A stretch of DNA of 64,000 nt from Mercurialis annua (lineage: Eukaryota > Streptophyta > Magnoliopsida > Malpighiales > Euphorbiaceae), in assembly GCF_937616625.2 (NCBI RefSeq), contig NC_065570.1, positions 17,246,001 to 17,310,000 on the forward strand. The letters are read 5' to 3'. Numbering within the stretch: the first letter of the stretch is position 1; every line of letters begins with the position of its first letter. A program made the position numbers and the translations under genes. Of this stretch, positions 23,575 to 34,315 are shown piece after piece. The notes beneath the pieces are model-generated. The model searched no databases. It saw nothing but the letters and a program-made list of their open reading frames with translations, and was not told the origin of the DNA.

Positions 23575-24300
23575 ATCACAGTCTTAAGTGAACAGATAGA
23601 ACGAAGGAACCCTAGATGACCGTTGCTATAGTTGTGAGTCCAGTCCGTAAAGATTCGGCAAGTCTCCATCGCTAGGAAGGGAGATCCCTCCCTACATACC
23701 CAGGCCATACAGTTAGAGAATCTACGCCCTTATCGATAGTCTATTTGAGAGAGAACCCGGGGACTCATATCCAATTTTTGGCTCGGGATGATCCATCTTT
23801 AGGCAGGGCCCTTCGAAGATCAATCGTTGTTAAGTTAGCCGCCCAATGACTAGTGCCAAGGAATGAATTCGGTTAGACTACGGGAATCGACGATCTTAGA
23901 TCCCGGCATCCGTCTTTACTTTATATTTAGATGTCTTCTTTCTTGTTCCAAGATTCACTCTCATTTCAAGGGTGGCACAAGAGTGGGTTGTCAGCGGCGT
24001 GAAGGATATGGTGGAATGTTAGACTTTCATATATAGTATAGTCATACAAGGAGAAAGCATTGAAGGGCTGCTTCAGCGGAGTCAAGATAAAAGATTAATG
24101 AATAGAGGGGAGAACATTCACAGCATGTCGGTAACTAATCAAAGGATATATCTAGAGGTATTGAGAGCCATAAATGAGGAATAAAGACTTCCTACCATGA
24201 ACTATGAAATCGGTCTTGACGGTGATATTAGTCTGGGTCTTTTCTGCTCTATTTTTTAGGAAGAGATCCTATACGATTTTACGGACTATCTATTCTTTTA
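23575..24300. other. Mitochondrial-like DNA (possible NUMT), right part
   Basis: It has the same balanced composition and word usage as 4486-6872, with no TE protein or terminus and no mitochondrial gene I can name. It begins directly at the right target-site copy of the family A array, so the two parts were probably contiguous before insertion. The boundary with the LINE fragment near 24300 is approximate. Confidence 0.4.
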
Positions 24301-24660
24301 TTTTATCCCTCACTGGAACTAGTATTCTTTCTAAGGGCAGAACTCCCCCTGGTCATTTCGAACCACACAACTAAGCCCAGCTCTACGCTCCTCGACAAAA
24401 ATGGCTGCTTAAACATTGGCTTTTAAGTAGCTAGCTTCAGGTCGCTTCCACACCATCATACCATCCCTCCAGTCACCTACGCCTTCACTCATAACTTGCT
24501 TCTTTCTGCGAGCTGCCTGCCAAGCTAGTAACAAGTAACTAGCTGAATTAATAATAGCTACAACAGACTCCCCTTGCTTCCGCTAAACCAAATTGTTTCC
24601 ATTAATCCATAACCTCTAATAAATCATCACTGCCAACTCACCATCTTTTGAACTTAGACC
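24300..24660 (-). pseudogene. LINE RNase H-like C-terminus, truncated
   Basis: The minus strand reads 'ARRKKQVMSEGVGDWRDG', 'LKANV-AAIFVEERRAGL' and 'VVRNDQGEF' across two frames. This matches the start of the RNase H domain found at the end of plant LINE ORFs (RVT_3 family). The expected first Asp after 'NV' is replaced by a stop. The domain ends at the junction near 24300, so most of it is missing. Confidence 0.65.
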
Positions 24661-25237
24661 CTCTAGCCATCTATGTACCCACCTTTGAATATCCAGACCC
24701 GTTGCTCCTCCAACAGTCAGACTCGCCCACTACCAACACTGACCAGCCAGCTTACACTTACTAAATAAGTGAAGCGCGGATTCCTTTAGCTCATTATAGA
24801 CTTGACGAATCTTATGAATGACCACTCTCTTTTTGGTCAAAGAATCAATCGTAGGTAGAAAACATGACACTAATCTCCACAAAAAGCTCCTTATATGCAA
24901 CGACACATGAAGAATCCAGACCCTATTCTAGCAGAAGTCGACCGAGCCCCTTCTCCTCTCATCAAGCTCGCCTTGCAAACACCGATACACACTCCGAATA
25001 GAAAACTGATTCTTTACCTCTAACACCCATCTTTAATATATCTCAAGCTAATAGGCACAAAATATTCTTGACATCGGCTTCGTTGAAGATATCCCTAATA
25101 ATTTCTTCATCCCATTTCTTAGAATCAGTTCTAAACAATTGCCACACCTTATTCCCCAATAGCTCCGGCCTAGAATCCTTAGTTATAAAACAAGAATTCC
25201 TCACCTTCAACCACAGATCTTTCCAAACGTCTACACT

Positions 25238-26980
25238 TTAACAATCACCTATACTCCTTCTCGCTCCTTTCCGCATCACACTCTGAGTCGCAAAAATCCT
25301 CCGCCAAACAAAGCTAAGATTATTCCCAAATGTTGCCTCCAAAAAACTAGATCTCGGATAATACTTGGCTTTAAAAACTTTGCTCAAAAGAGAATCACAA
25401 TTAGAAACTAGTCTCGAAGCTTGCCCTGAAAGCATATCTAGATTAAAGTCATGGACCTTTTTGAACCCCATACCACCATATTTTTTCGGTTTACAGAGAC
25501 TATCCCAAGTCGCCCAACAAATCCCTCGTTTCTCCTCACAATTGCAGCCCCACCAAAACGAGTTCATCATACGTTCTAATTAAACACATTCATAATATAA
25601 TTTGGCATATCCTGAGCTACCGTCTTTAATAAAACTTTTTTACCACAATGAGACAAGGGCTTTGAATTCCAACCCTTAATTATTCCCCAAATCCTCTCTT
25701 TAATAAAGTGAAAAATTTGTCTCTTATTCTTGCCCACAAAAGACGGTAAGCTTGGATACTTACCCTAGTCACCAACCTCAGTAACCCGAATAACATCACA
25801 AATCTCACTCCTACGCTCCTCAAAAGTATTCCTACTAAACAACACACATATCTTAAGGAGATTCACCTTCTTCCCAGACATCCTTTCATTTGAGCGGAGA
25901 ATAGAAATAATCACTTCCGCTTCGTTAACGTTAGAACGAAAAAATAGGTAACCATCATCCGTAAAAAAACAGGTGACTCACAGAAGGAGCACCTCTACAA
26001 ATAGACACTCCATGCAGTAAACTATTTATTTATGCCTCTGCTAATAAACAAATCAAGCCCTCTGCACAAATGATGAACATATAAGGGGATAACATATCTT
26101 CCTGACGTAGACCCCGAGATGGGAGAATCGGATCATCATCGTAACTATCTCCAACACTAGTAAAACCGATGACACACACTCCATAATCAAATTTGTCCAC
26201 TTTGCACCAAACCCCAGTTTCAAGAGCATAAATCAAACAAAAGACAACTCAATACGGTAGTATGCCTTACTCATGTCGATTTCTAAAGCCGCTACTCCAT
26301 CTCTACCTTGCTGATTTCTTTTAAGATAATGCCATATTTCAAAACGCCACAAAAAGTTATCTGCAATGAGCCTATTCTCTACAATCGCACTTTGAGTTTC
26401 AAAAATAATCAAAGGCATTAAATGCTTCATGCGATTCGCCAAAACCTTTGAAATAATTGTGTAAGCTACATTACACATTGAGATCGGTCTAAGATCAGAA
26501 ACACTCTACGGCTTACTCACCTTTGGAATAAGAATGATGCTCGTATCTTTTAAACCTTTCTCCAACTTTTCGGACTCCATAAACTTGTGACAAAGAGACG
26601 TCAAATCATACCCAATTGTGCTCCAGTAATTCTTGCAAAACGCAGGGTTCAGACCGTCAAGGCCCGGACACTTATCGTCATGCATACTGAATATTGATTG
26701 CCTTACTTCTTCAGTCGGTACCTGCTGAAACATATTAACATTCTGATCATCTAAAACTCCGCTAGACACTTCAAACTCCACCGCCGCAAAATCATGAATA
26801 GTAGATACAAACAAATCAGAAAAGTACCTGCATAGAATATCAGCTACTTCTATCTCTGAGGACTTCCACATTCTATTCTCATCTCGCAACTTCAAGATAC
26901 GGTTACGTCTCTTCCTCTCCGACGCAGCGTTGCGAAAAAATTTTGTATTCAAATCTCCCTCTTGCAACCAAAATTTCTTA
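25238..26980 (-). pseudogene. LINE reverse transcriptase
   Basis: Open segments at 26967-26506, 26478-26233, 26236-26030 and 25570-25238 carry RT blocks in the right order: 'DKCPGLDGLNPAF', 'CNVAYTIISKVLANRMK', 'DMSKAYYRIE' (usual DMSKAYDRIE, so the catalytic D is Y), 'GLRQEDMLSPYMFI' and 'MMNSFWWG'. The second catalytic motif, normally FADD, is at 25953-25975 as TDD, with a frameshift in a run of T before it. The RT is therefore inactive on at least two grounds. A TE-type zf-RVT region would follow towards 25000. Confidence 0.88.
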
Positions 26981-27399
26981 GCCCGTTGCTTCCACTAAAC
27001 TTCCTATGCCCCAAGAAAACTGTGTAGCTCAGCTGAGCTTTTGTTAAACTGAGACACTCCATCTACATCCTACTTACTTTTCCCAAAAGAAATCTCTTTC
27101 TTTTTAGCTTCGATAGCTTTAGGAAAATTAGACTTAAGATTCTTACTTCAACCAGCTAAGGCAGCAAAAGTCTTATTAATACGGGCCATAATAGACCCAC
27201 CTGGTAAGTTTTTCCAGCTTGAATAAATAACTGTCACACAATCTTTCTTCACAACCCAATTATTTTCAAAGCGGAAACGACAATGTTGTCTAGTACGAAC
27301 GTTACCACACAAATACAGCTGGATGGATTATGATCATACGTAGTAACACTTAGGTTTGAAACCTCAGCATTTCGAAACCTCTCCCTCTAATCTATAGTA

Positions 27400-27975
27400 C
27401 ACAAAACACGATCCAACCTTTTCTCAATCCATCTCGGTTTACCCTACCTCTTTCCCATGTAAAATAGTAACCCTCTGCCCCCTATCTATGAGACCACTAT
27501 CAACAATCGCATTGAGAAAACCGTTAATCATCCACAAAGGTTGCAGCTGAATCCCTTGTTTCTCATCTCGCGATAACAAATCGTTAATATCCTCAAGTAT
27601 ACACCAAGGAAGCGAGTAGTGAACACTAAGATCTTTTAGCAATTTCCACGAATTTCTTCTCCGATTTCTCTCCAGAAAGCCATAAAATCATGTAAGACGT
27701 CATTTATTCTCATTCGAGCTACCAATATTAACATCGATGAAATTCTCACAAAAACTATTCAAAGACACGTTAAACGAACCTTTCCACATAAGAGCAAGCC
27801 CCCCTCTATGACCGATGCAATCCACACACAGTAACCTATCAAACTTAATCGTAACTCTGATAGCCTCAGCTATATATGGCTAAATTAATTAAAGTCTCAC
27901 TGTAAAACAAAATGTTCGGGCTTCTAGTTCTGAACATACTACGTAAAAAACAAATTGTCTGTGGACTAGCCAATC
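27400..27975 (-). pseudogene. LINE apurinic-type endonuclease domain
   Basis: Read in several frames, the minus strand shows 'NCRGLASPQT', 'SETLINLA', 'CVDCIGHRGGLAL' and 'LPWCILEDINDLL'. These follow the order of the exonuclease-endonuclease-phosphatase domain of plant L1 elements, which nicks target DNA. The usual GDFND motif is EDIND here, keeping the catalytic D and N but changing the first glycine. Frameshifts around 27700-27900 make it inactive. Confidence 0.75.
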
Positions 27976-27990
27976 CACGACAATTCTAAG

Positions 27991-28227
27991 CTATACAATT
28001 GATTGGGCTTGGCGGGCTTGGATACCAGGACCCACAAGACCATAACTATCTAAGTCCATAATCATAGAATCTTTTTGAAATTTTGAGCCAATCAAACCAC
28101 CCTTCACAGCTAACCCACTCTCCAACCGCTTCCTATTTGACTCCAAAGTCAACTCATCCATATTACTAGAATTATCACCACCCGCATTGTTATCAAAATG
28201 GAAATTTGAACTTGATGATTTTCCCAC
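27991..28227 (-). pseudogene. LINE linker between zinc knuckle and endonuclease
   Basis: This is an open stretch of about 78 codons, rich in Ser, Asn, Asp and Gly, ending just before the endonuclease. Such low-complexity linkers are usual at this place in plant LINE ORFs. There is no domain of its own. Confidence 0.6.
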
Positions 28228-28394
28228 AACTTATGAATCTGATCTTCCCCCAACACCTCCTATCTTAGAAATATTTTCATGATTCAAATTGGAAATATTG
28301 TTATATTTTGAAATCACAAGATTCTCCTCAATCTTTCGATTCAGCACCTCCACCTCATCATCATCTTCGTTGTTGTGAACCCTAGTTGGACTCA

Positions 28395-29143
28395 AACGAC
28401 CTCAAATACTTATCCCCCGTATTAACGGTCGGTCTCCTGAGCTTTGACCGCATATAAACTCCATACGGCATAAACTCCTTTGGGTTTCGATTCTTAAAGT
28501 ACTTAACACAAATGTTTTCAGAATGATCAATAAATCCACATCAAACACATAATGTAGACATTCGTTCATATTAAAAATTAGTCCAACTCCAGTTACCCCC
28601 TCCTCGTCTCAACTTCATACGTCTCTTCAATAGCTTGCAAACATCCAGGCTCACTCAAACTCGAAACACCTTCAAATCTGATCCCCTTATTGCTTTGAGA
28701 TCACATTCAACAAAGCGACCAAGATAGTTTCCAACGTTCTCTCAAATCTTCTCTCTAACGTACCCTTCTAGAGCATCTAAAATATGGATCTAAAAATCCA
28801 CATTCCATAGAGAAACAGCAGTTTGCACCTCTTCAAGATTAACAAATTCTTTTCATAAGTCCAAGGACCATCATCTATGACCCTCTTCAAGTGTAAAGCA
28901 TGGTAAAATTTAAACAAGAAAAGTTTGGGACCCAACATTTCAATCCTGACTCCCATAACTGGCTTCCAAACTTAAGCCAAATTTGTTTTATAACAGCATA
29001 TCCGACAGAAGCTTTCTCACCAAGCACCAGCTAAACCCATCTTCAATCATCCTTTTTTCCTCCTGCACCACCTCCAAACCACCATCCTCTTCATCCTCAA
29101 CCGTGGTGCGAGAGTAAACTTCCGCTAAACTAGACGGCGCCAT
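28395..29143 (-). pseudogene. LINE N-terminal region: DUF4283-like domain and CCHC zinc knuckle
   Basis: The ORF starts at 29143 (MAPSSLAEVYSR) and continues with an acidic stretch and 'FSWCLVRKLLSD', as in plant LINE proteins with a DUF4283 domain. A zinc knuckle with C-x2-C-x4-H-x4-C spacing (CGFIDHSENIC) lies at about 28509-28556, with a stop codon between its first two cysteines. It is followed by 'YGVYMRSKLRR', typical of the zf-CCHC_4 family. In LINEs this half binds the element's RNA. At least six stops or shifts interrupt it. Confidence 0.75.
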
Positions 29144-29340
29144 AAAGCCAACACCCAAAGAGCAGACAGAAAACAGAACTAAGAAATCCAGAGGAAAAGA
29201 AAAAACAAACTACGTTAACCTTGCACAGAACCCTCCCATGAATTGGTCCACCTTGGATTAAAATTATTGGGCACAGACCACAACTGATAAAATTCCAATA
29301 AAAGAACAATGAAAGTTGCACTAAAGCAAACAGAAATACC

Positions 29341-30245
29341 CCAATAAAGAGGAAAACACTTATGTATTTTGAAAAAACATCAAATTGCCAAAATGAAATA
29401 CATCATTTTTCAGAGGAAAAGTAAGAGGTCTATGTTCTTTATTCGCCCTACTCAATTAAACTCAGGCGAGATTAATATCTGAACTACTCCTAAATTAAAA
29501 TGATTTGGGATTGCGGGATAAAAAGCACTCGGCTTGGTTTTTTATTATTTGATTGAGAGATGCCTATATAATAATGATCTTAGCTATTTATAGCTCTACA
29601 AAAATAAAGTCCTAATCTAAGTCCAACCTTATTCCTAAAAGAAAAAGTCCCAATCTACTCCTAACTATACCTGGACAAGAACAACTAAACTAAAAGGCTT
29701 TAGTTGGGCCCTATGCCCTGATTAAGTCCATTTTCTCTTATGGACTCCTAATTTGAGCTTGTTATGGTCGGCCTGAGATCCTTTCTAGCCGCAAGGTGTG
29801 CGCATGTACCGACTCTTCGGTAGTCCCTTGATGCCACGTTAGCGCATGATTCGTCCTTCCACTATCCCATGATGTCAAGAATTAACCCCATAGACTCTTT
29901 GGTTTCTTTTGATTTTACCCCTTATTAATAAAATTCTAAGTCATTCCGTCATTACCAAACTCTTTCAATCTTTAGAGCTATTTTCTCTCTCTTCCAACCC
30001 TCTGTAATCTTAAGAATCCTGGTAAGTAATCGCATTATAATCTTCCAATTTCTAATCTTTTTCGCTAATCGGGCAATTTTCTTCTTGAAGCTACTATTGT
30101 TGCTCCCAATGACCAACGAGCCGCTTAAGTCACTACCAAGATCGCTGAACCAAGTGCTGCTGCTCCAAACACCAACTTCAAGGTAATTGTCAATGCCGGC
30201 GGGAACCAATAATGTGTCGGCCCCATTCCTACCTCGCCAACTCAA
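29341..30245. other. Non-coding DNA left of the Tat-type element
   Basis: No ORF of interest. The stretch 29450-29720 (repeated 'agtccaa', 'cctatataataatg', 'tagctatttatagctc') looks like an LTR or promoter region read on the minus strand. It may include the 3' LTR of the Tat-type element, but I cannot define TG...CA ends or a target-site duplication. Confidence 0.35.
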
Positions 30246-33200
30246 TTGTGTGAACTGACTTCCCCTTTCCATGATGAAGCCCTAGCAAGCTTTCCTCTTC
30301 CTCACCACTCCTCAATTTGGGTTAACACCACCTTCAGGAATTGGCCGATAGAACACCACGGGTATCAAAACTGGGTAAACAGGCTCAACCTCAGTTCGGC
30401 AAGATATGGGCCGATATTGGGATATATATAAAATGATCAACTTGTGCAAAGCTAGTCAGCCCATCGCCAAACATTATATCATGAGTTTGTCACTTTATTG
30501 GTCAAGTGAAATTTATTGCTTCTGTTTCAAGTTCGACGCTATGACGATTACTCTGTTAGATCTGGCGGCCATGTTCAACATCTCAGTCGTTGGCGAGCGC
30601 ATCTCCCTATACATAGATGTCGATACACCCGAGTTAAATTTGACCAACGCACAAAGTAGTTATTGACCATTCGCCAATCCATTAATGGGCGAAAAATTAA
30701 GCAAACCAGACCACCTAGAACATGTTTCCTTCATTGTCTTTTTTATGGCAAAATATGTGTTGTGTACTTCATCATTTCGGGTCATTCAGGATTGTTTCCC
30801 GCTTGCCGCCGCATTGGTTGAAGATCGAGGATGCAATATATGAGAGTTAATGCTCGACCACCTGTATCGAGCCATGAATGACATCGCCCCTTATAGTGCC
30901 GAAGTGGCCCACTCTGGGTCGTCCAGCTCTGGCTCGACCTCTATTTCCCAGAGCTCTTCGAGTTCAGCCATCAAATTAAAGCCGTATGTGGGTACTCATT
31001 ATATTGACTAACAATCGTCTCCCCCACATACTAGATGTTTTGGAAGTGTTCAACAATTCGGTCATATCCTCTGAATTGTTCTTCTCGGCTCTGACTTTGA
31101 AATATCCCCCTTCTTGGTTATTCCTCGAATGGGATAGTGATGAGACCGAGCTAACCAAAAATTGAAGCTCGGTGGTCAATATTGGGGAAGCGCCCTAAAA
31201 GCTCGGAACTTAGTCGTCGGTTTAAAATATGACTGCAGTGGGATACAAGAAGACTGTCCTAACTATGTTTTTCTCAAGTTTGGCTCCAATCAAGGCATTC
31301 CCTATCCGTTATTGATCTCCGTTAATAATTGTGGGACCCATAAACCTTTCCTCAAAAATTAACCAGATCTTCAATTTTTAATTCGCCTCAATAATGCTTA
31401 TCCGCCTCATATCCCTGACCTTTCTCGCCCCTCTCAACCTCCTGGTTTCACCCTTGATTTCGAAAGCTAGTGGTCTTCGCTCATCGAGTCTTACTTCAAC
31501 TTATCCCCAATGAAATTTTAGCTCTTCATGATTTTTCTTTACCCTGTTTGTCAAGAAATACTACTCATGCCGATCTATTTCTTTTGTAGGACCCAAAACG
31601 TTCCAAATTTACAGTTAAACTCACTCTTCTCTTAGACATAGCTAGATTTGAACGTTTATACAAATTTAAATATGAACCCCTCAATTGTCCTCGTATGAAC
31701 CATAAAATGCAAGAACATAGGCGAGTAGCTCGGTCTAAGTATTGTAAAAGTATGAAAAAGGTCTGGGAAGAAAAATATAAAAACACATTTCCATATGAAT
31801 ACTTTGTGTCTAAAATTCGCCCTAAGTTTAAATACAAGAGCACACTAGTTCCTAGCTGTAACATGTCCTCGGCAAATCCTAATAAAAAATGTAAGAAAAA
31901 ACATAAACAATTGGAGCAGAACATAGACACCGAGGCTGTAACATATACCGGTATCAGATGTCCATCCGATGTCGAAGGTATAGACGAATTAGTCCGAGTT
32001 TTCTATAGTAGAATGCTAGGTAAAAAACGCTCTTCTTTCAAGTTTTAACTCGCATCACCCTACTAATGCTTTGAATTTCTTAAAGGTTGCATTTCCTTGT
32101 GGAAAAAGAACGATAATTTTGACAGTGAGGTCGAAAAGGAACCTGAAGCGTAGAAAGCAAAGAATAAACGGCTGGCGACGAAAAAGTCATCTAAGAAAGA
32201 ATCAAAGCCCAAGAGACCTCGAGTGAAACCAAGAGGGTCTTATCTATTTGACCGTAGCCCGACGGAAATAGAGTCTGCCTCGGTTTCTTCCCAAAGCGGC
32301 CATTCTTCCTCTAGGGGTTCTCAATGTCAGAGTGATGGTTAGACGGGAGATGACCAAACCGAAAATGAGGGTCACTGAGTTTATGGTTCCATTTTTTTGC
32401 ACCCAGCCAGCTCCCAACAGACTCCTACTCTCTCGCAAATTCTTGTAATTTCTCCTTTGCTCTGTCTTTTATCGCCGCTGGCTCCTTAGCTGCTCAACCT
32501 GCTACAAAGGATAGCCAACAAAACTGCTACCAATATATTTTTACTCGCTCACTTTAAATTTTGAAAACCCATATGGCAGCAGATATTTTATTGTTGACGA
32601 TCTTGGCAGATTCTTGACATTGCTGCCCTGGCCGAGGATGACATTGTTTTGGCTCAAGTTAAAGCTTTCCTCAATTCAGATAGTGAGGGGGACCTTTCGC
32701 TTCTCCCAAAAGCAAGCGATAATAGTGGGGAAGTTTCGAGAAAAATTTATGAGGACTGGGAGATCCGCTTGGGATTTATGAAGCAGATGAAAAATAAATG
32801 GATCGCCGTCCTCAAGTCGGCTAAGGATATGTTGAATTCCAAAACTTCTGCCCATGTGCTCGTTGATGCGCCCGCCAAAGTTTTGGACGAACAAGTGAGA
32901 GCCTCGGTGGCCAAGGCACTGGTTTTCCTCTTAGTGTTTGAGACGATGTACGAGTCAGTATTGGCCCAAGCTAGTTATGATAAGCTTCTCTCTCAGGAAA
33001 CCCAAGCCAAGGAGCGAATTGAAGTGCTAAAAGGGACTGTGAATACTACGGCGACCCAGTTGCAGGGGCGAAGAGCAACAACGAAGAATTTATTTTCTCA
33101 TATTGCTGCACTCAAAATAGAGCTGGAGAAAGAGGAAAAAGGGATTGCTCTCTTGGAGAAGGACTTGAGCCAGGATATGTCCTAGGGAACTAAAGTGAAG

Positions 33201-33319
33201 AGATGTCCAGGCATCTTGAGGGGCAAACTTATAAAAGGCCAGGCTAAATATCAAGCAGCTCGCTAGGAGTACAATCAAATTCGTAGTGAATCAGGAGAAC
33301 TTTTTAACCATTTTTAATT
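30246..33319 (+). pseudogene. Plant-mobile-domain-like extra ORF, antisense to the Tat-type pol
   Basis: Several frames on the plus strand follow one another in protein order. At 30246-30870: 'WPIEHHGYQNWVNRL', 'FDAMTITLLDLAAMFNI' and, after a stop, 'LEHVSFIVFFMAKYVL' and 'CFPLAAALVEDRG'. This is the pattern of the plant mobile domain (aminotransferase-like, PF10536). At 31160-31360 and 31695-32048 come conserved-looking segments, then a basic stretch near 32150-32240 and a coiled-coil-like C-terminus (32649-33185), which runs on in another frame to about 33319. Such extra ORFs, often antisense and between pol and the 3' LTR, are known in Tat-lineage retrotransposons. At least six interruptions break it. 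Its role in the element is unknown. Confidence 0.7.
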
Positions 33320-33604
33320 TTGATTGTACCTTTGGAATATTCGCCTGGATTTGTATTTTGCAAACACTTTTCTTCTTATTCCTGTTAAAACAATGATTCT
33401 TTTATGTCCAAATTCAAATAAATCGGCCGTTTATCCGAATCAACTTTTATTTTATTTATTATTGAGAAAAATAGGAAGTTTGTAGAAAAAATTCAATTTC
33501 AACTTTTGGTCTTTCTTCCGAATTATTACATGAATCGGACAAATTGGTCCGAAGTATTAACAATCGGCCATTACGTCCGAAAAATATTACCAATTGTCGC
33601 TATT

Positions 33605-34310
33605 CTTTGCTAGCACCAAATTGTCGTCGGTCTACATTCTCCCAACTACTAGGTACATATTTATTCAAAAATTGACCATTGATCGCCCTATTGTGGACAT
33701 CGCCATTAATATCGGCCAATACGTATGCCCCATTGGCTAATACTTTGATGACCTATAAAGACTATTACCAGTTTAGGCTCCACTTGCCTAACCTTTTTCC
33801 TTTTGTGTTGATGTGAAGTATCACCTTCCAAACAAGCTCTTCGGTCGTGGAGTGTTTCGCCTTGACTCTTTTATTGTACGCACGTGCCCCCCTTGTCTTT
33901 TGGGCCTCCAGGTGGTCCAACGCCGTTAGGCTCTACTCGTCAAGATCTAATGCCTCCAGAATCATTTTTCTTAATATTCCTCTCGTGTCAAAATACTATG
34001 GTGGGTGCGTCGAGTTGAGGCCACTAATAACTCCATGTGCATCATTGCATCATGCATGTATACCAGTCTATAAAGCGATGTCCTTGTGGCACACTTTTGG
34101 CTTGTTCGATTCTCCTAGACTGCCTCCAATAGCAAGCTATGCCCCTGCTTGTCCATTGACTTGATGCATTTGTTCATCGTCCATGATCAATAGTTATTGT
34201 TTCTGGAAGACCATGGTGACGTATCAAGTTATTCTTGAAGAATTTGATAACCGCTTCTTGTGCCGGCGATTTCAGTGGTATGGCCTCGACCCACTTCGTG
34301 AAGTAACATG
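33605..34310 (-). pseudogene. Tat/Ogre-type integrase, core and C-terminus
   Basis: On the minus strand from 34310: 'YFTKWVEAIPLKS', then 'HHGLPETITIDHG' holding the second catalytic Asp region of the DDE core. Further on come 'ALDHLEAQKTRGARAYNKRV', 'WKVILHINTKGKRLGKW' and 'GAYVLADINGDVHNRAING', the typical tail of Tat-lineage integrases, ending near 33605. Stops and frameshifts are frequent. The integrase start and the rest of RT/RNase H are missing; family B element DNA begins at 34316. It lies convergent to the antisense extra ORF. Confidence 0.82.
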
Positions 34311-34315
34311 TGGCG

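Larger units (their letters stand above)
24300..29340 (-). mobile_element. L1-type LINE, degenerate
   Basis: A single long plant-LINE ORF can be followed on the minus strand from an ATG at 29143 through an N-terminal domain, a zinc knuckle, endonuclease, reverse transcriptase and RNase H. Many stops and frameshifts interrupt it. About 200 bp upstream of the ATG may be its 5' untranslated region. The 3' end is lost inside RNase H near 24300, and no poly-A tail (T-run on the plus strand) is visible there. Confidence 0.85.
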
